From an uncultured bacterium (GTDB taxonomy: Bacteria > Omnitrophota > Gorgyraeia > Ghiorseimicrobiales > Ghiorseimicrobiaceae), in the NCBI GenBank assembly GCA_913009335.1, contig CAJVXN010000008.1, forward strand, positions 1 to 59,406: a stretch of DNA of 59,406 nucleotides. Direction: 5' to 3'. Positions 8,347 through 16,503 of the stretch are shown here, piece by piece (within the stretch, counting starts at the first letter, position 1; every line of letters starts with the position of its first letter). The notes beneath the pieces were generated by a model. That model had not been told where the DNA came from, ran no database searches, and was given only the letters and a program-made list of their open reading frames with translations. Made by a program: the position numbers and the translations under genes.

Positions 8347-8430
8347 CCGCCAAAAAGCGCGGGACAGGCGGGATTAATTCGGCCAAATAACTTACATCGT
8401 TTACGCTTTGTAAGTTATGGTCTCATTAAT
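8347..8430 (+). promoter_or_regulatory. Two-hairpin 5' element, copy A (before the ZIP transporter)
   Basis: Hairpin 1 is CCGCC at 8347-8351 with GGCGG at 8367-8371. Hairpin 2 has outer arms ATTAAT 8373-8378 / 8425-8430, middle arms GGCCA 8381-8385 / TGGTC 8418-8422 and inner arms about 8388-8396 / 8409-8417 (TAACTTACA / TGTAAGTTA). It ends on the base before the ATG at 8431, with no Shine-Dalgarno sequence. A further hairpin, GTAAATTT-ATTCT-AAATTTAC at 8313-8333, lies just upstream. This is one of five copies in the window. Confidence 0.75.
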
Positions 8431-9153
8431 ATGCAGAATATAAATGTTGTTATTTATAGTTTAATTGCAGGGTTTGCCACACTGCTGGGAACGTGCCTGC
8501 TTTTTTTAAATGAAAAATGGGCAAGGAAGAATTCGTTGTATTTAATAAGTTTTGCAGCGGGTGTAATGTTGGCAATTTCATTTTTGAATCTTATGCCTGA
8601 GGCTATTTCTTTGTCTGAGAATGCTCTTTCGGCAGTATTGTTCGGGATATTGGGTTTTTATATCTTACAGCAGATAATAGATTTTCACCCCTGTCATGAT
8701 GAGCAATGCCGTCTGCATAATATGGGGATTTTGTCGTTTACGGGACTGGCTTTTCATTCGCTGCTTGATGGCGTGGTTATCGCTTTAGGGTTTAGCCTAA
8801 ATTACGGTTTGGGAATAATGACGACTACGGCGGTAATATTACATGAATTTCCCGAAGGAATAACTACTACGGGGATACTAATGTATGCAAAAATGAGAAG
8901 ATCCAAAATAATTATCTATTCAGTTATAGTGGCTATGGCAACACCTATAGGCGCGATATTTTTCTATCCTTTTGTAAAGGGGATATCGGATAATGTGCTG
9001 GGCATACTTTTGGGGGTTGCCGCAGGTTCCTTTATATATCTTGCTGTCGCAGATTTTATCCCTCAAATTCATAAGGCGCAGAATAAATTAAACGCGTTAA
9101 TTTTACTTCTAGGGGTTGCATTTTTTGCTGTAATCAGCAGATTAATTCATTAA
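8431..9153 (+). CDS. ZIP-family metal transporter
   Basis: A 240-residue inner-membrane protein with about eight transmembrane helices. It has the two ZIP metal-binding motifs, HSLLDG at 109-114 and HEFPEG at 138-143. A loop between helices III and IV carries HPCHDEQC, a likely metal-sensing or metal-chelating segment. ZIP proteins import Zn2+, Fe2+ or Mn2+ into the cytoplasm; the metal cannot be told from sequence. The ATG follows the two-hairpin element directly, so translation may depend on that structure. Confidence 0.92.
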   Translation: MQNINVVIYSLIAGFATLLGTCLLFLNEKWARKNSLYLISFAAGVMLAISFLNLMPEAISLSENALSAVLFGILGFYILQQIIDFHPCHDEQCRLHNMGILSFTGLAFHSLLDGVVIALGFSLNYGLGIMTTTAVILHEFPEGITTTGILMYAKMRRSKIIIYSVIVAMATPIGAIFFYPFVKGISDNVLGILLGVAAGSFIYLAVADFIPQIHKAQNKLNALILLLGVAFFAVISRLIH

Positions 9154-9169
9154 ATTACACGTGAATCCT

Positions 9170-9279
9170 TTCAACATAATGTTTTTCGTGCTCACATTTG
9201 GCCGCACTTCTTAAATTAAACCTAATGGCCTCTTCGGGCTGTTCAAGCAACGTTTGCGCGCGAAAAACCTTATGTTGAA
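9170..9279. repeat. Long imperfect palindrome between the ZIP and PP-loop genes
   Basis: The 19-base arms at 9170-9188 (TTCAACATAATGTTTTTCG) and 9261-9279 pair with a single mismatch. The 72-base interior can fold further; for example GGCC at 9200-9203 can pair with GGCC at 9227-9230. It lies in the 188-base gap before the PP-loop gene. It may be a mobile palindromic element or a structured RNA. Confidence 0.55.
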
Positions 9280-9341
9280 TTTATAGCGTTAAACATTCAA
9301 AAAATTCATGAAATAACCTAACTAGGGAGGTTTTTAACGGG

Positions 9342-10334
9342 GTGAAAGCTATAGTTTTATTTTCAGGGGGCCTGGATAGTTTATTGGCCATGCGGATGAT
9401 TAAGGATTCCGGGGTTAGCCTATTTGCCGTAAATTTTGTAAGTCCGTTTTGCCAGTGCAATAGGAAAGATGGCTGCTCTGCGATAGTGCATCTTAAAAAA
9501 ACAGGTATTGATTATCGGGTAGTATCAATAAAACAGGAATATTTAGATATTGTAATAAGCCCTAAGTTCGGAAGAGGGAGTAATATGAATCCCTGCATTG
9601 ATTGCCGTATCCTTATGTTTAAGAAGGCTAAAGAGATTATGCAGGAGATAGATGCCTCCTTTATTATAACCGGAGAGGTTTTGGGCCAGCGTCCAATGTC
9701 TCAGCATAGAAGACAGCTTAAATTAATCGAAAAAGAAACCAATCTTTCCGGGTTTATTCTTCGTCCTCTTTCGGCGAAATTATTACCTGAGACCGTCCCT
9801 GAGAAAAAAGGCTGGGTAAAGAAAGAAATATTACTTAATCTTTCAGGTAGAACGAGATCTCCTCAGATAAAAATGGCAGAAGATTTTAACATTAATGATT
9901 ATCCTTGTCCTTCCGGAGGGTGCCTGCTTACGGATCCGGCATTTTCCAGGCGCGTAAAAGATTTAATGAAGCATTTTAAGTTTAATCTTAGCGAAGTGGA
10001 GTTTTTAAAAGCAGGCAGACATTTTAGAATGACGGATGAACTTAAGTTGATCGTAGGGCGTAATGAAAAAGAGAATGAGTATTTATTAGATTTAGCAAAT
10101 GGTAGTGACGTGTGTTTTGCGCCGAAAGATGTAGCCGGGCCTATCGCTGTCGCAAGAGGGTTAAATGGGGATAAATCACAAGAGAAGATTTGCGCTTCCA
10201 TTGTATCGCGTTATTCTGATGGCAATGGTAATGATAGATTAGCTATTGAGCGCTGGAGGGCAGGGGATACGGAAAAGGGAGTCTTAAACGAGTGCCCCAT
10301 GACAGGGACCGAGCTAGAAAAAATTCTAATTTAA
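9342..10334 (+). CDS. PP-loop ATPase related to ThiI/MnmA tRNA thiolation enzymes
   Basis: A 330-residue cytoplasmic protein. The N-terminal PP-loop ATP-pyrophosphatase domain starts MKAIVLFSGGLDSLLAMRMI, and has paired cysteines in NPCIDCR (about residue 86-89) as in thiouridylases. The C-terminal part (FLKAGRHFRM, LIVGRNEKENEYLLDLA, VAGPIAVARG) looks like an NFACT-R-type RNA-binding domain. The likely role is tRNA sulfur modification, but no specific reaction is assigned. The start is GTG 9342, with AGGGAGG 12 bases upstream. AACCT at 9315-9319 can pair with AGGTT at 9328-9332, which would partly mask that site. Confidence 0.75.
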   Translation: MKAIVLFSGGLDSLLAMRMIKDSGVSLFAVNFVSPFCQCNRKDGCSAIVHLKKTGIDYRVVSIKQEYLDIVISPKFGRGSNMNPCIDCRILMFKKAKEIMQEIDASFIITGEVLGQRPMSQHRRQLKLIEKETNLSGFILRPLSAKLLPETVPEKKGWVKKEILLNLSGRTRSPQIKMAEDFNINDYPCPSGGCLLTDPAFSRRVKDLMKHFKFNLSEVEFLKAGRHFRMTDELKLIVGRNEKENEYLLDLANGSDVCFAPKDVAGPIAVARGLNGDKSQEKICASIVSRYSDGNGNDRLAIERWRAGDTEKGVLNECPMTGTELEKILI

Positions 10335-10337
10335 TGT

Positions 10338-10365
10338 TTGACAGAAAAAAAATTTAGTATATAAT
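10338..10365 (+). promoter_or_regulatory. Promoter of the fur-feoB-dtxR operon
   Basis: TTGACA at 10338-10343 and TATAAT at 10360-10365 are perfect sigma-70 boxes separated by 16 bases, 43 bases before the fur start. No convincing Fur box overlaps it. Confidence 0.85.
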
Positions 10366-10407
10366 TGATATTGAATTTCATTTGCAGATAATAAACTTAG
10401 GTTAATT

Positions 10408-10842
10408 ATGGAAATGGCAAAACAGATATTTACGTTTTATTTAAGAGATGAGGGTATTAGATACAGCCAGCAGAGGGAGTGTATTCTGGATGTTTTTCTT
10501 AGTACGGAAAAACATTTAACCGTAATTGATCTTTATCATCTTGTACAGAAAAAGCATTCCGGTATTGGGTATGCCACAGTGTATCGCGCGATAAAAATAA
10601 TAAGCCAAGCGGGCCTAGCCCGCGAAGTTGATTTTGGTGACGGAATGTTAAGATTCGAGCATAAATATAAGCATGAGCATCATGGTCATATGATTTGTAC
10701 AAAATGCGGTAAGTTTATTGAGGTGGTTGATCCGCAGATAGAGGAGCTGCAGGAAAAGCTCGCCCGGAAATATAAATTTACTCCCCAAAGGCATAAAATG
10801 CAGATTTATGGAACTTGCGAGAAGTGTAAAACCAAAGTGTAA
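10408..10842 (+). CDS. fur: Fur-family metalloregulator
   Basis: A 144-residue transcriptional regulator. The winged helix lies at about residues 10-85 (YSQQRECILDVFL, GIGYATVYRAIKII). The dimerisation and metal-binding half has HKYKHEHHGHMICTKCGKFIEV (the HHxH site and first CxxC) and a second CxxC, CEKCK, near the C-terminus; the CxxC pairs form the structural zinc site. It is six bases upstream of feoB, so it probably represses ferrous iron uptake when iron is plentiful. Members of the family can also be PerR, Zur or Mur; the feoB link favours an iron sensor. Confidence 0.9.
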   Translation: MEMAKQIFTFYLRDEGIRYSQQRECILDVFLSTEKHLTVIDLYHLVQKKHSGIGYATVYRAIKIISQAGLAREVDFGDGMLRFEHKYKHEHHGHMICTKCGKFIEVVDPQIEELQEKLARKYKFTPQRHKMQIYGTCEKCKTKV

Positions 10843-10847
10843 AAGCC

Positions 10848-12818
10848 ATGAGCAATATTACCAAAATAGACTTTAAAGATAAAAAGCCGTTAATTTTAGT
10901 AGGTAGTCCTAATGTAGGAAAATCTGTTATATTTTCCCTTCTTACCAGTCAATACGTAACTGTTTCGAATTACCCGGGGACGACGGTTGAGGTATCTAAG
11001 GCAGTTTCCAGCTTTTTCCATCATGAATACCTGGTTTTAGATACTCCCGGTATAAATAGTCTCATCCCTTATTCGGAAGACGAAAAGGTTACCCGGGATA
11101 TTCTATTTCAATACCAAAATAAAACAGTTGTCCATGTATTCGATACCAAAAATTTTACGAATAATCTAATGTTAACTCTTCAACTTGTTGAGATGGGGAT
11201 ACCTCTGGTTTTAGATTTAAACATGTATGATGAGGCGGCGAATCGCGGTATAAAAATAGATACAGAAACTTTATCTAAAGAATTGGATATTGGAACTGTT
11301 GCGACAGTTGCAGTTGAAAGAAGGGGTTTAAATAAATTACTTGATGAGATTCCGAAAGCAAGGGTATCGGGTTTTAGAATAGATTATGGTAAAGAAATAG
11401 AGGCAGCACTTAAAGAGATTTCTGCTTTATTTTCTGTAAGGGGCATTTCAAATAGGTTTAGCGCGCTGCTATTATTGGCTGGTGATATAACCTTTAAGCA
11501 TTATCTTATTCAGGAAGAAGTAGGAGAAGATATTCTTAAGAGAATAGAAGAAATTGTGCATAATACGCAAAGATATTTTGTGCGCCCTTTAAAATCAGTT
11601 ATTATTGAAAAAAAACACAGGAAAGCTTTTGAAATATTTAAAAAGGTAGCTAGTAGCACTAAGGTAGTTTCATCGCGCATACGTGATAAGGTTTCTAAAT
11701 TAATGGTTTCTCCTGTCTTTGGATTACCTTTTGCAGGATTGGTCATGTACTTAACTTATCTTTTCGTGGGTCAATTCGGCGCAGGGTTTTTGGTTGATTT
11801 AATAGAAGAGAAATTTTTTAATACATTGCTTAATCCTTTTGTTAGCGGTGTAATAGATAAGTTTCTACCATGGGCCTTCTTAAAAGATCTTTTAGTGGGT
11901 GAGTACGGTATAGTAACGATGGCTCTGACTTATTCTTTCGCGATAATACTTCCGGTTGTAGCTACATTCTTTATCGTATTCGGTATTTTAGAAGATACGG
12001 GTTATCTACCCAGGCTTGCTGCGGTGGTAAATAGAATATTTAAGCTTATCGGATTGCATGGTAAGGCTGTATTACCTTTTATGTTGGGATTAGGATGCGG
12101 CACAATGGCAGTGCTTACTACGAGAATACTTGAGACAAAAAGAGAGCGTCTTATTGCCACATTACTGCTTGCGATGGTTATACCGTGTTCGGCTCAATTA
12201 GGCGTGATTTTAGGCATGCTCGGCGCGGTATCGTTTAGGTTAATTCTGATATGGTTATTCCTTCTTTTATTTATTTTAGGCATAGTCGGATTTGCCGTTT
12301 CGAAAGTAATCCCCGGAGAAAATTCAGAGTTTATGCTGGAACTGCCTCCGGTGCGTATGCCGCAAGCGGGGAATATTCTCGCTAAGGTGGGAGCCAGGCT
12401 TTCATGGTATTTAAAAGAGGCCGTACCTTTATTTATACTGGGGACACTACTGCTATTTATTTTAGATAAAATGAATATGCTGACAGCTATAAGGGATTTT
12501 TGTTCTCCTGTAATTGTCAATTTTTTAAATCTTCCCATTGAGGCTACCGAGGCATTTATTGTTGGGTTCTTAAGAAGAGATTATGGGGCGGCCGGTTTAT
12601 ACGCTCTCCAGAAACAGGGGATGCTTACTAATCTGCAGGTTCTGGTGAGTGTTTTGGTTGTAACCTTGATGTCGCCTTGTGTGGCACAGTTTTTTGTAAT
12701 GATAAAAGAAAGGGGCGTAAAGATTGCCTGCGTAATCTTTATATCTGTTTCTGTCTTCGCGGTATTGATGGGCGGCCTGGTTAATTTTATTTTTAGATAT
12801 TTTCAGATACCGATATAA
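10848..12818 (+). CDS. feoB: Ferrous iron transporter B
   Basis: A 656-residue inner-membrane Fe2+ transporter. The N-terminal G domain has G1 GSPNVGKS (19-26), the G2 region NYPGTTVE, G3 DTPG and G4 NMYD. A helical linker follows, then two Gate domains with conserved cysteines (GLGCGTMAVLTTR, VIPCSAQLG). It is shorter than E. coli FeoB (about 770). No separate feoA is present; the FeoA-like SH3 domain is found fused to the DtxR-type regulator downstream. Its stop codon lies within the perfect hairpin at 12813-12855. Confidence 0.95.
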   Translation: MSNITKIDFKDKKPLILVGSPNVGKSVIFSLLTSQYVTVSNYPGTTVEVSKAVSSFFHHEYLVLDTPGINSLIPYSEDEKVTRDILFQYQNKTVVHVFDTKNFTNNLMLTLQLVEMGIPLVLDLNMYDEAANRGIKIDTETLSKELDIGTVATVAVERRGLNKLLDEIPKARVSGFRIDYGKEIEAALKEISALFSVRGISNRFSALLLLAGDITFKHYLIQEEVGEDILKRIEEIVHNTQRYFVRPLKSVIIEKKHRKAFEIFKKVASSTKVVSSRIRDKVSKLMVSPVFGLPFAGLVMYLTYLFVGQFGAGFLVDLIEEKFFNTLLNPFVSGVIDKFLPWAFLKDLLVGEYGIVTMALTYSFAIILPVVATFFIVFGILEDTGYLPRLAAVVNRIFKLIGLHGKAVLPFMLGLGCGTMAVLTTRILETKRERLIATLLLAMVIPCSAQLGVILGMLGAVSFRLILIWLFLLLFILGIVGFAVSKVIPGENSEFMLELPPVRMPQAGNILAKVGARLSWYLKEAVPLFILGTLLLFILDKMNMLTAIRDFCSPVIVNFLNLPIEATEAFIVGFLRRDYGAAGLYALQKQGMLTNLQVLVSVLVVTLMSPCVAQFFVMIKERGVKIACVIFISVSVFAVLMGGLVNFIFRYFQIPI

Positions 12819-12855
12819 CTTTACATTTTAACGTTGTTAAAATGTAAAGTTATAT
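12813..12855 (+). promoter_or_regulatory. Perfect 20-bp inverted repeat between feoB and the DtxR-type gene
   Basis: The arm ATATAACTTTACATTTTAAC (12813-12832) is exactly complementary to 12836-12855, with a 3-base loop GTT. The arm overlaps the feoB stop, and the repeat ends one base before the Shine-Dalgarno sequence (AGGAGGG, 12857-12863) of the regulator gene. It could be a metalloregulator operator, an mRNA processing or stabilising hairpin, or a translational control structure. Confidence 0.8.
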
Positions 12856-12867
12856 AGGAGGGAGTAT

Positions 12868-13539
12868 ATGGATAATAAAAAGATAGAAGAGATTTTAGAA
12901 GAGATGTGGATACAGAGAGAGAAAGGTAGTTTTAGCCTTGAAAGACTAATTTCATCAACCCAAGAAAAAATAACCCAAAATGATATTCTTGAAATTGAAA
13001 AAGCAGGCTATATTAAAAAAGGTAAAGCTTTAACCGTCGGTAGGCAAGTTAGCGTTAAATTCAGTGAAAAAGGAGAGATTTTAGCTTCGCAGGTTATCCG
13101 CGGACATAGATTGGCCGAGCGTTTAATGACGGATGTCTTGGCGATTTCTCCGCATCAGATTGAAAGCAATGCCTGTAATTTTGAGCATATAATCCACCAT
13201 GAGCTGGCTGATGCGATATGCACACTTCTGGGGCATCCTAAAGAATGCCCTCATGGCCGCAGCATCCCTTTAGGTTCATGTTGTGCTAAAGCAAACTCAA
13301 ATCTTGAAAGTGTGGTTATGCCTCTTTCAAAACTGTTCGCCGGATCCCGCAGCAAGGTGGCATACATTACTTCTACTCATTATCATCGTTTAGATAGGCT
13401 TGCTTCTTTAGGTATACTCCCCGGGGCCGAAATAATCCTTCATCAGACCAAGCCTTCTTATGTATTGCAAGTGGGTCATACCCAAATTGCACTGGATGGG
13501 GATATTTTAAAGGATATTTATGTCCGCAAGCTCGTATAA
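12868..13539 (+). CDS. DtxR/MntR-family metal-dependent regulator with FeoA-like domain
   Basis: A 223-residue protein. It has an N-terminal winged helix (residues about 1-65), a dimerisation and metal-binding domain (about 70-145, with RGHRLAERLM, NFEHIIHHELAD and KECPHGRSIP) and a C-terminal FeoA/SH3 domain (about 150-223). These are the parts of DtxR/IdeR/MntR repressors that bind DNA with Fe2+ or Mn2+. It is third in the fur-feoB operon, so it may control iron uptake or stand in for FeoA through its SH3 domain. Its own start is preceded by the long inverted repeat. The metal is not determined. Confidence 0.88.
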   Translation: MDNKKIEEILEEMWIQREKGSFSLERLISSTQEKITQNDILEIEKAGYIKKGKALTVGRQVSVKFSEKGEILASQVIRGHRLAERLMTDVLAISPHQIESNACNFEHIIHHELADAICTLLGHPKECPHGRSIPLGSCCAKANSNLESVVMPLSKLFAGSRSKVAYITSTHYHRLDRLASLGILPGAEIILHQTKPSYVLQVGHTQIALDGDILKDIYVRKLV

Positions 13540-13567
13540 AACGGTTGAGGTCTGGCCTCAACCGTTT
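13539..13567 (+). terminator. Hairpin after the DtxR-type gene, containing palindrome family copy 1
   Basis: AAACGGTTGAGG, loop TCTGG and CCTCAACCGTTT form a perfect 12-bp stem that overlaps the stop codon. The core GTTGAGGTCTGGCCTCAAC at 13544-13562 is one of four related 19-bp palindromes in the window. There is no T tract beyond the stem's own TTT. Confidence 0.55.
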
Positions 13568-13569
13568 AC

Positions 13570-13596
13570 TTAAGATAAAAACATTAAGATAAAAAC
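13570..13596. repeat. Tandem 13-bp direct repeat upstream of the efflux operon
   Basis: TTAAGATAAAAAC occurs twice, at 13570-13582 and 13584-13596, separated by one base. It may be a binding site upstream of the efflux promoter or simple AT-rich slippage. The rest of the gap to 13710 shows nothing else. Confidence 0.45.
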
Positions 13597-13709
13597 TTGT
13601 TGCGTCAGTTTTTCTTACGGGGTAAAATAGTAGCATTGGTTATTTTTATTAAACTTTTCTTACTTACGGAATATTATGTGGACCCATTTTAGAAAAAGAA
13701 AAGATAATA

Positions 13710-13740
13710 TTGACTTCTATTAGTGATAGAAGGGTTAATG
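13710..13740 (+). promoter_or_regulatory. MerR-type promoter/operator of the metal efflux operon
   Basis: The -35 box is TTGACT (13710-13715) and the -10 box is GTTAAT (13734-13739) with an 18-base spacer, or TTAATG with 19. Inside the spacer is the inverted repeat CTTCTAT-TAGTG-ATAGAAG (13714-13732). A dyad sitting within an overlong spacer is the hallmark of MerR-family promoters such as those of CueR and PbrR. No merR gene is in the window. Confidence 0.65.
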
Positions 13741-13768
13741 ATGTTTTAATCCTTACGGAGGACGAAGG

Positions 13769-15025
13769 ATGAAATTTAAAAAAATATTATTTATTATTGC
13801 ATTGTTAGTTACGTTAGGTTTTTCTATATGTTATGCGCAGGATTTTATAAATCTTGATGTTATTATTAAAGAAGCACTCAAGAATAATCCTAAGATAAAA
13901 GCATATGAGGCTGTCTGGGCCGCGGAAGGTGAAAAAACAAAACAAGTAACTACTTTGCCGGATCCCATATTTACGTATGGTTTTTTCGGCAAAAATATTG
14001 AAACAAGAGTCGGCCCTCAAAAAGAAAAATTTAGTATTTCCCAAAAAATTCCTTTTCCCGGAAAGCTTTCTCTGAAGGGTAAAGTCCAGCAGAAGCAGGC
14101 AGAGCAATCTCGTCAAATCTATGAAGCAGAAAAGCAAGAGTTGATTAAAGATGTGAGGATAGTTTTTTATGATTTATATTGGGTAGATAGAGCCATTGAG
14201 ATTACAGAGGAAGAAAAGAATATATTAATTAATTCGGCAAAGATATTACAACGAAAATATGAAACGAATCTAAAACCGCAAAGTGAGGTATTAAAAGTTG
14301 AAGTTGAAATAACAAACCTAATTGATAAATTATTGTTATTAAAGCAGAGGCGCCGGGCCCTTACTGCGAAGATGAACAGTCTTCTTAACCGGCCGATTAA
14401 CTCGTCACTAGCTAAAATTAAGGAAATTAAGCTGCAGGAAGTAGACCTGGATAGCAAGGCATTAAAACAGATAACTTTTGCAAATCGCCAGGAAATAAAT
14501 GTTTTACGATACGGTGTAGATAAGGCTAAATTTGGTAAAGTCTTAGCCATGTTTGATTTTCTGCCTGATTTTACTTTGGGTTTTAATTATATTAATGTTG
14601 AGGGAGGGCATACAACTCAAGCTAACGATGGGGAAGATGCCTGGGGGGCAACCTTTTCAGTTAATCTTCCTATATGGCGGACTAAACTAAACGCGGGATT
14701 TAAGGAAAAAAAGGCTAAGCTTACTGCTGCCGTTGAAAATTTAAAAAATAAACAAAATGAAGTTGAGTATGAACTCAATGATTTATATTTCAAATTGGTT
14801 ACGTATAGCGATATTGTAAGTTTATATGAAACCGCATTCATTCCTCAGACGAATCAGGCATATGAATCAACGAGAACAGCATATGAGTCCGGCAGAACAG
14901 ATTTTATTAATTGGTTGGATAGTGAGAGAATGCTTCTTAAGGTAAGGCTTGCTTATTATAAGGCAAGAGCTGATTATGCGAAAACATTTGCCTTGTTAGA
15001 GAGGGCAGTAGGAGGGAATTTTTGA
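13769..15025 (+). CDS. TolC-family outer-membrane efflux protein (CusC-like)
   Basis: A 418-residue protein with a signal peptide (KKILFIIALLVTLGFSICYA, cut about residue 23) and the two tandem TolC repeats of long coiled-coil helices. Examples are VIIKEALKNNPKIKAYEAVW in the first and YESTRTAYESGRTDFINWLD in the second. It should form the outer-membrane exit duct of the RND pump encoded next. No lipobox Cys is seen, unlike CusC. The start has an upstream GGAGG. Its stop overlaps the ATG of the adaptor gene. Confidence 0.9.
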   Translation: MKFKKILFIIALLVTLGFSICYAQDFINLDVIIKEALKNNPKIKAYEAVWAAEGEKTKQVTTLPDPIFTYGFFGKNIETRVGPQKEKFSISQKIPFPGKLSLKGKVQQKQAEQSRQIYEAEKQELIKDVRIVFYDLYWVDRAIEITEEEKNILINSAKILQRKYETNLKPQSEVLKVEVEITNLIDKLLLLKQRRRALTAKMNSLLNRPINSSLAKIKEIKLQEVDLDSKALKQITFANRQEINVLRYGVDKAKFGKVLAMFDFLPDFTLGFNYINVEGGHTTQANDGEDAWGATFSVNLPIWRTKLNAGFKEKKAKLTAAVENLKNKQNEVEYELNDLYFKLVTYSDIVSLYETAFIPQTNQAYESTRTAYESGRTDFINWLDSERMLLKVRLAYYKARADYAKTFALLERAVGGNF

Positions 15026-16500
15026 TGAAAAAGAAAGGTCTAGTAATAATTATTATTATTGCGGCTATATGCTTATTTATTGCATTAAAGATTGGTAAAA
15101 AAATTGATAGAGGCACTGTTAAACAAAAAGGGGAAGCAGGACAAGAAATAGCATATTATACCTGTGGCATGCATCCGGATGTTAAATCTGATAAGCCCGG
15201 AATGTGTCCAATATGTAATATGCCGCTAGTACCTGTTTATAAAGAAGAATCTCAACAGGCGGCAGCGGGACAGAAAAAATCGCAGATATCAAAGATAATT
15301 TATTATCGTAATCCAATGGATCCTTCGATAACTTCGCCTGTGCCAATGAAGGATTCAATGGGTATGGATTTTATACCGGTTTATTCCGCGCCTGAGGTTG
15401 AGCAGAAAGAGGAAGTATATTACGGTTGCGGGATGATTGACGGCAGCTGTCCGGGTTGTGATAAGGAAGGCGTTGACGAAGGATGTATCTGCGGAGAGCA
15501 TACGTTTACGATAAAAGGAGTAAGAGAAAATTGTCCTATTTGCGCAGCGCCGTTAAGGGAACTTTCTAAAGATGAGGCTGATAAACTTAAAGGAGTGGTT
15601 TCCCGTGTAAAAATAAAGAAAGAACAGCTTGTTTTAGCAGGTGTTGAAACTCAAGCCGTTAAAAAGCAGCATCTTTTTAAAGAAATACGTACAGTAGGAA
15701 AAGTTGCCTATGACCCTGATCTCGCTATTGCCCAGGAGGAATATCTCTCTGCTCTTAAATCGCGCAGGAAAATTGAGAATACTTTAGTTTTAGAGATAAA
15801 AGAACGCGCAGAAAGTTTATTTAAATCCGCCAAAAGGAAATTAAAACTTTTGGGGATGAGTGATGAGCAGATTAAAAAATTAGAATTAAAAGGTGAAATT
15901 CAAAGCAGCTTGATTTTACCGGAAGAAGAAATGTGGATATACGGTGATGTGTATGAATATGAATTATCCTGGGTAAAGATAGGAGAGAAAGTTTTAGTTA
16001 CGACGCAGGCCTTTCCCGGTGAAGAATTCGAGGGAGTTATAGTATCTGTTAATCCAGTCATTGATTCACGAAAACGTACCCTGCGTTTCCGCGCGCAAGT
16101 AGATAATTCCGGATTAAAATTAAAGCCGGAAATGTATGTTGATATTATGATACAAAGCATGTACAGGGACGCAAAGGGTGAGACGGAAGTTTTAGCTATA
16201 GCAAAAGAGGCGGTACTGGATACGGGTAGGCGTAGGATTGTTTGGCTGGATAAAGGCAAGGGTAATTACGAAGGCAGGATTATCCATATTGGGCCTCTGG
16301 CAACAGCAGTTATAGACGGGGAAAAAGTTGCCTTTTACCCGGTCTTAAAAGGTTTAAATCCAGGAGAGGTGGTAGTTACGAAAGCGAATTTTCTAATCGA
16401 CTCTCAGAGTCAGCTATCAGGAGTTGCTGTCTCTATCTATGGAGGAGCGTTAGGGGGGGCCGAAGAAGAATTAATTTCTCCCGTAGGATACCAGCACTAA
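15025..16500 (+). CDS. RND efflux periplasmic adaptor with three heavy-metal-binding modules (CusB-like)
   Basis: A 491-residue membrane-fusion protein with an N-terminal anchor (about residues 4-22). Three short metal-binding modules follow: YTCGMHPDVKSDKPGMCPIC (about 47-66), YYRNPMDPSITSPVPMKDSM (about 93-112), and a Cys-rich variant with CGMIDGSCPGCD and CICGEH (about 133-185). The hairpin, lipoyl and beta-barrel adaptor domains follow (EMWIYGDVYEYELSWVKIGE). It links the RND pump to the TolC duct and probably delivers Cu+/Ag+ or a similar soft metal. ATG 15025 was chosen, with AGGAGGG upstream. Confidence 0.92.
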   Translation: MKKKGLVIIIIIAAICLFIALKIGKKIDRGTVKQKGEAGQEIAYYTCGMHPDVKSDKPGMCPICNMPLVPVYKEESQQAAAGQKKSQISKIIYYRNPMDPSITSPVPMKDSMGMDFIPVYSAPEVEQKEEVYYGCGMIDGSCPGCDKEGVDEGCICGEHTFTIKGVRENCPICAAPLRELSKDEADKLKGVVSRVKIKKEQLVLAGVETQAVKKQHLFKEIRTVGKVAYDPDLAIAQEEYLSALKSRRKIENTLVLEIKERAESLFKSAKRKLKLLGMSDEQIKKLELKGEIQSSLILPEEEMWIYGDVYEYELSWVKIGEKVLVTTQAFPGEEFEGVIVSVNPVIDSRKRTLRFRAQVDNSGLKLKPEMYVDIMIQSMYRDAKGETEVLAIAKEAVLDTGRRRIVWLDKGKGNYEGRIIHIGPLATAVIDGEKVAFYPVLKGLNPGEVVVTKANFLIDSQSQLSGVAVSIYGGALGGAEEELISPVGYQH

Positions 16501-16503
16501 GTC

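Noticed and set aside
10366..10407. Fur box upstream of fur
   Set aside because: Only a loose partial match (GATATTGAATTTC) is present; it lacks the dyad symmetry of a Fur box.
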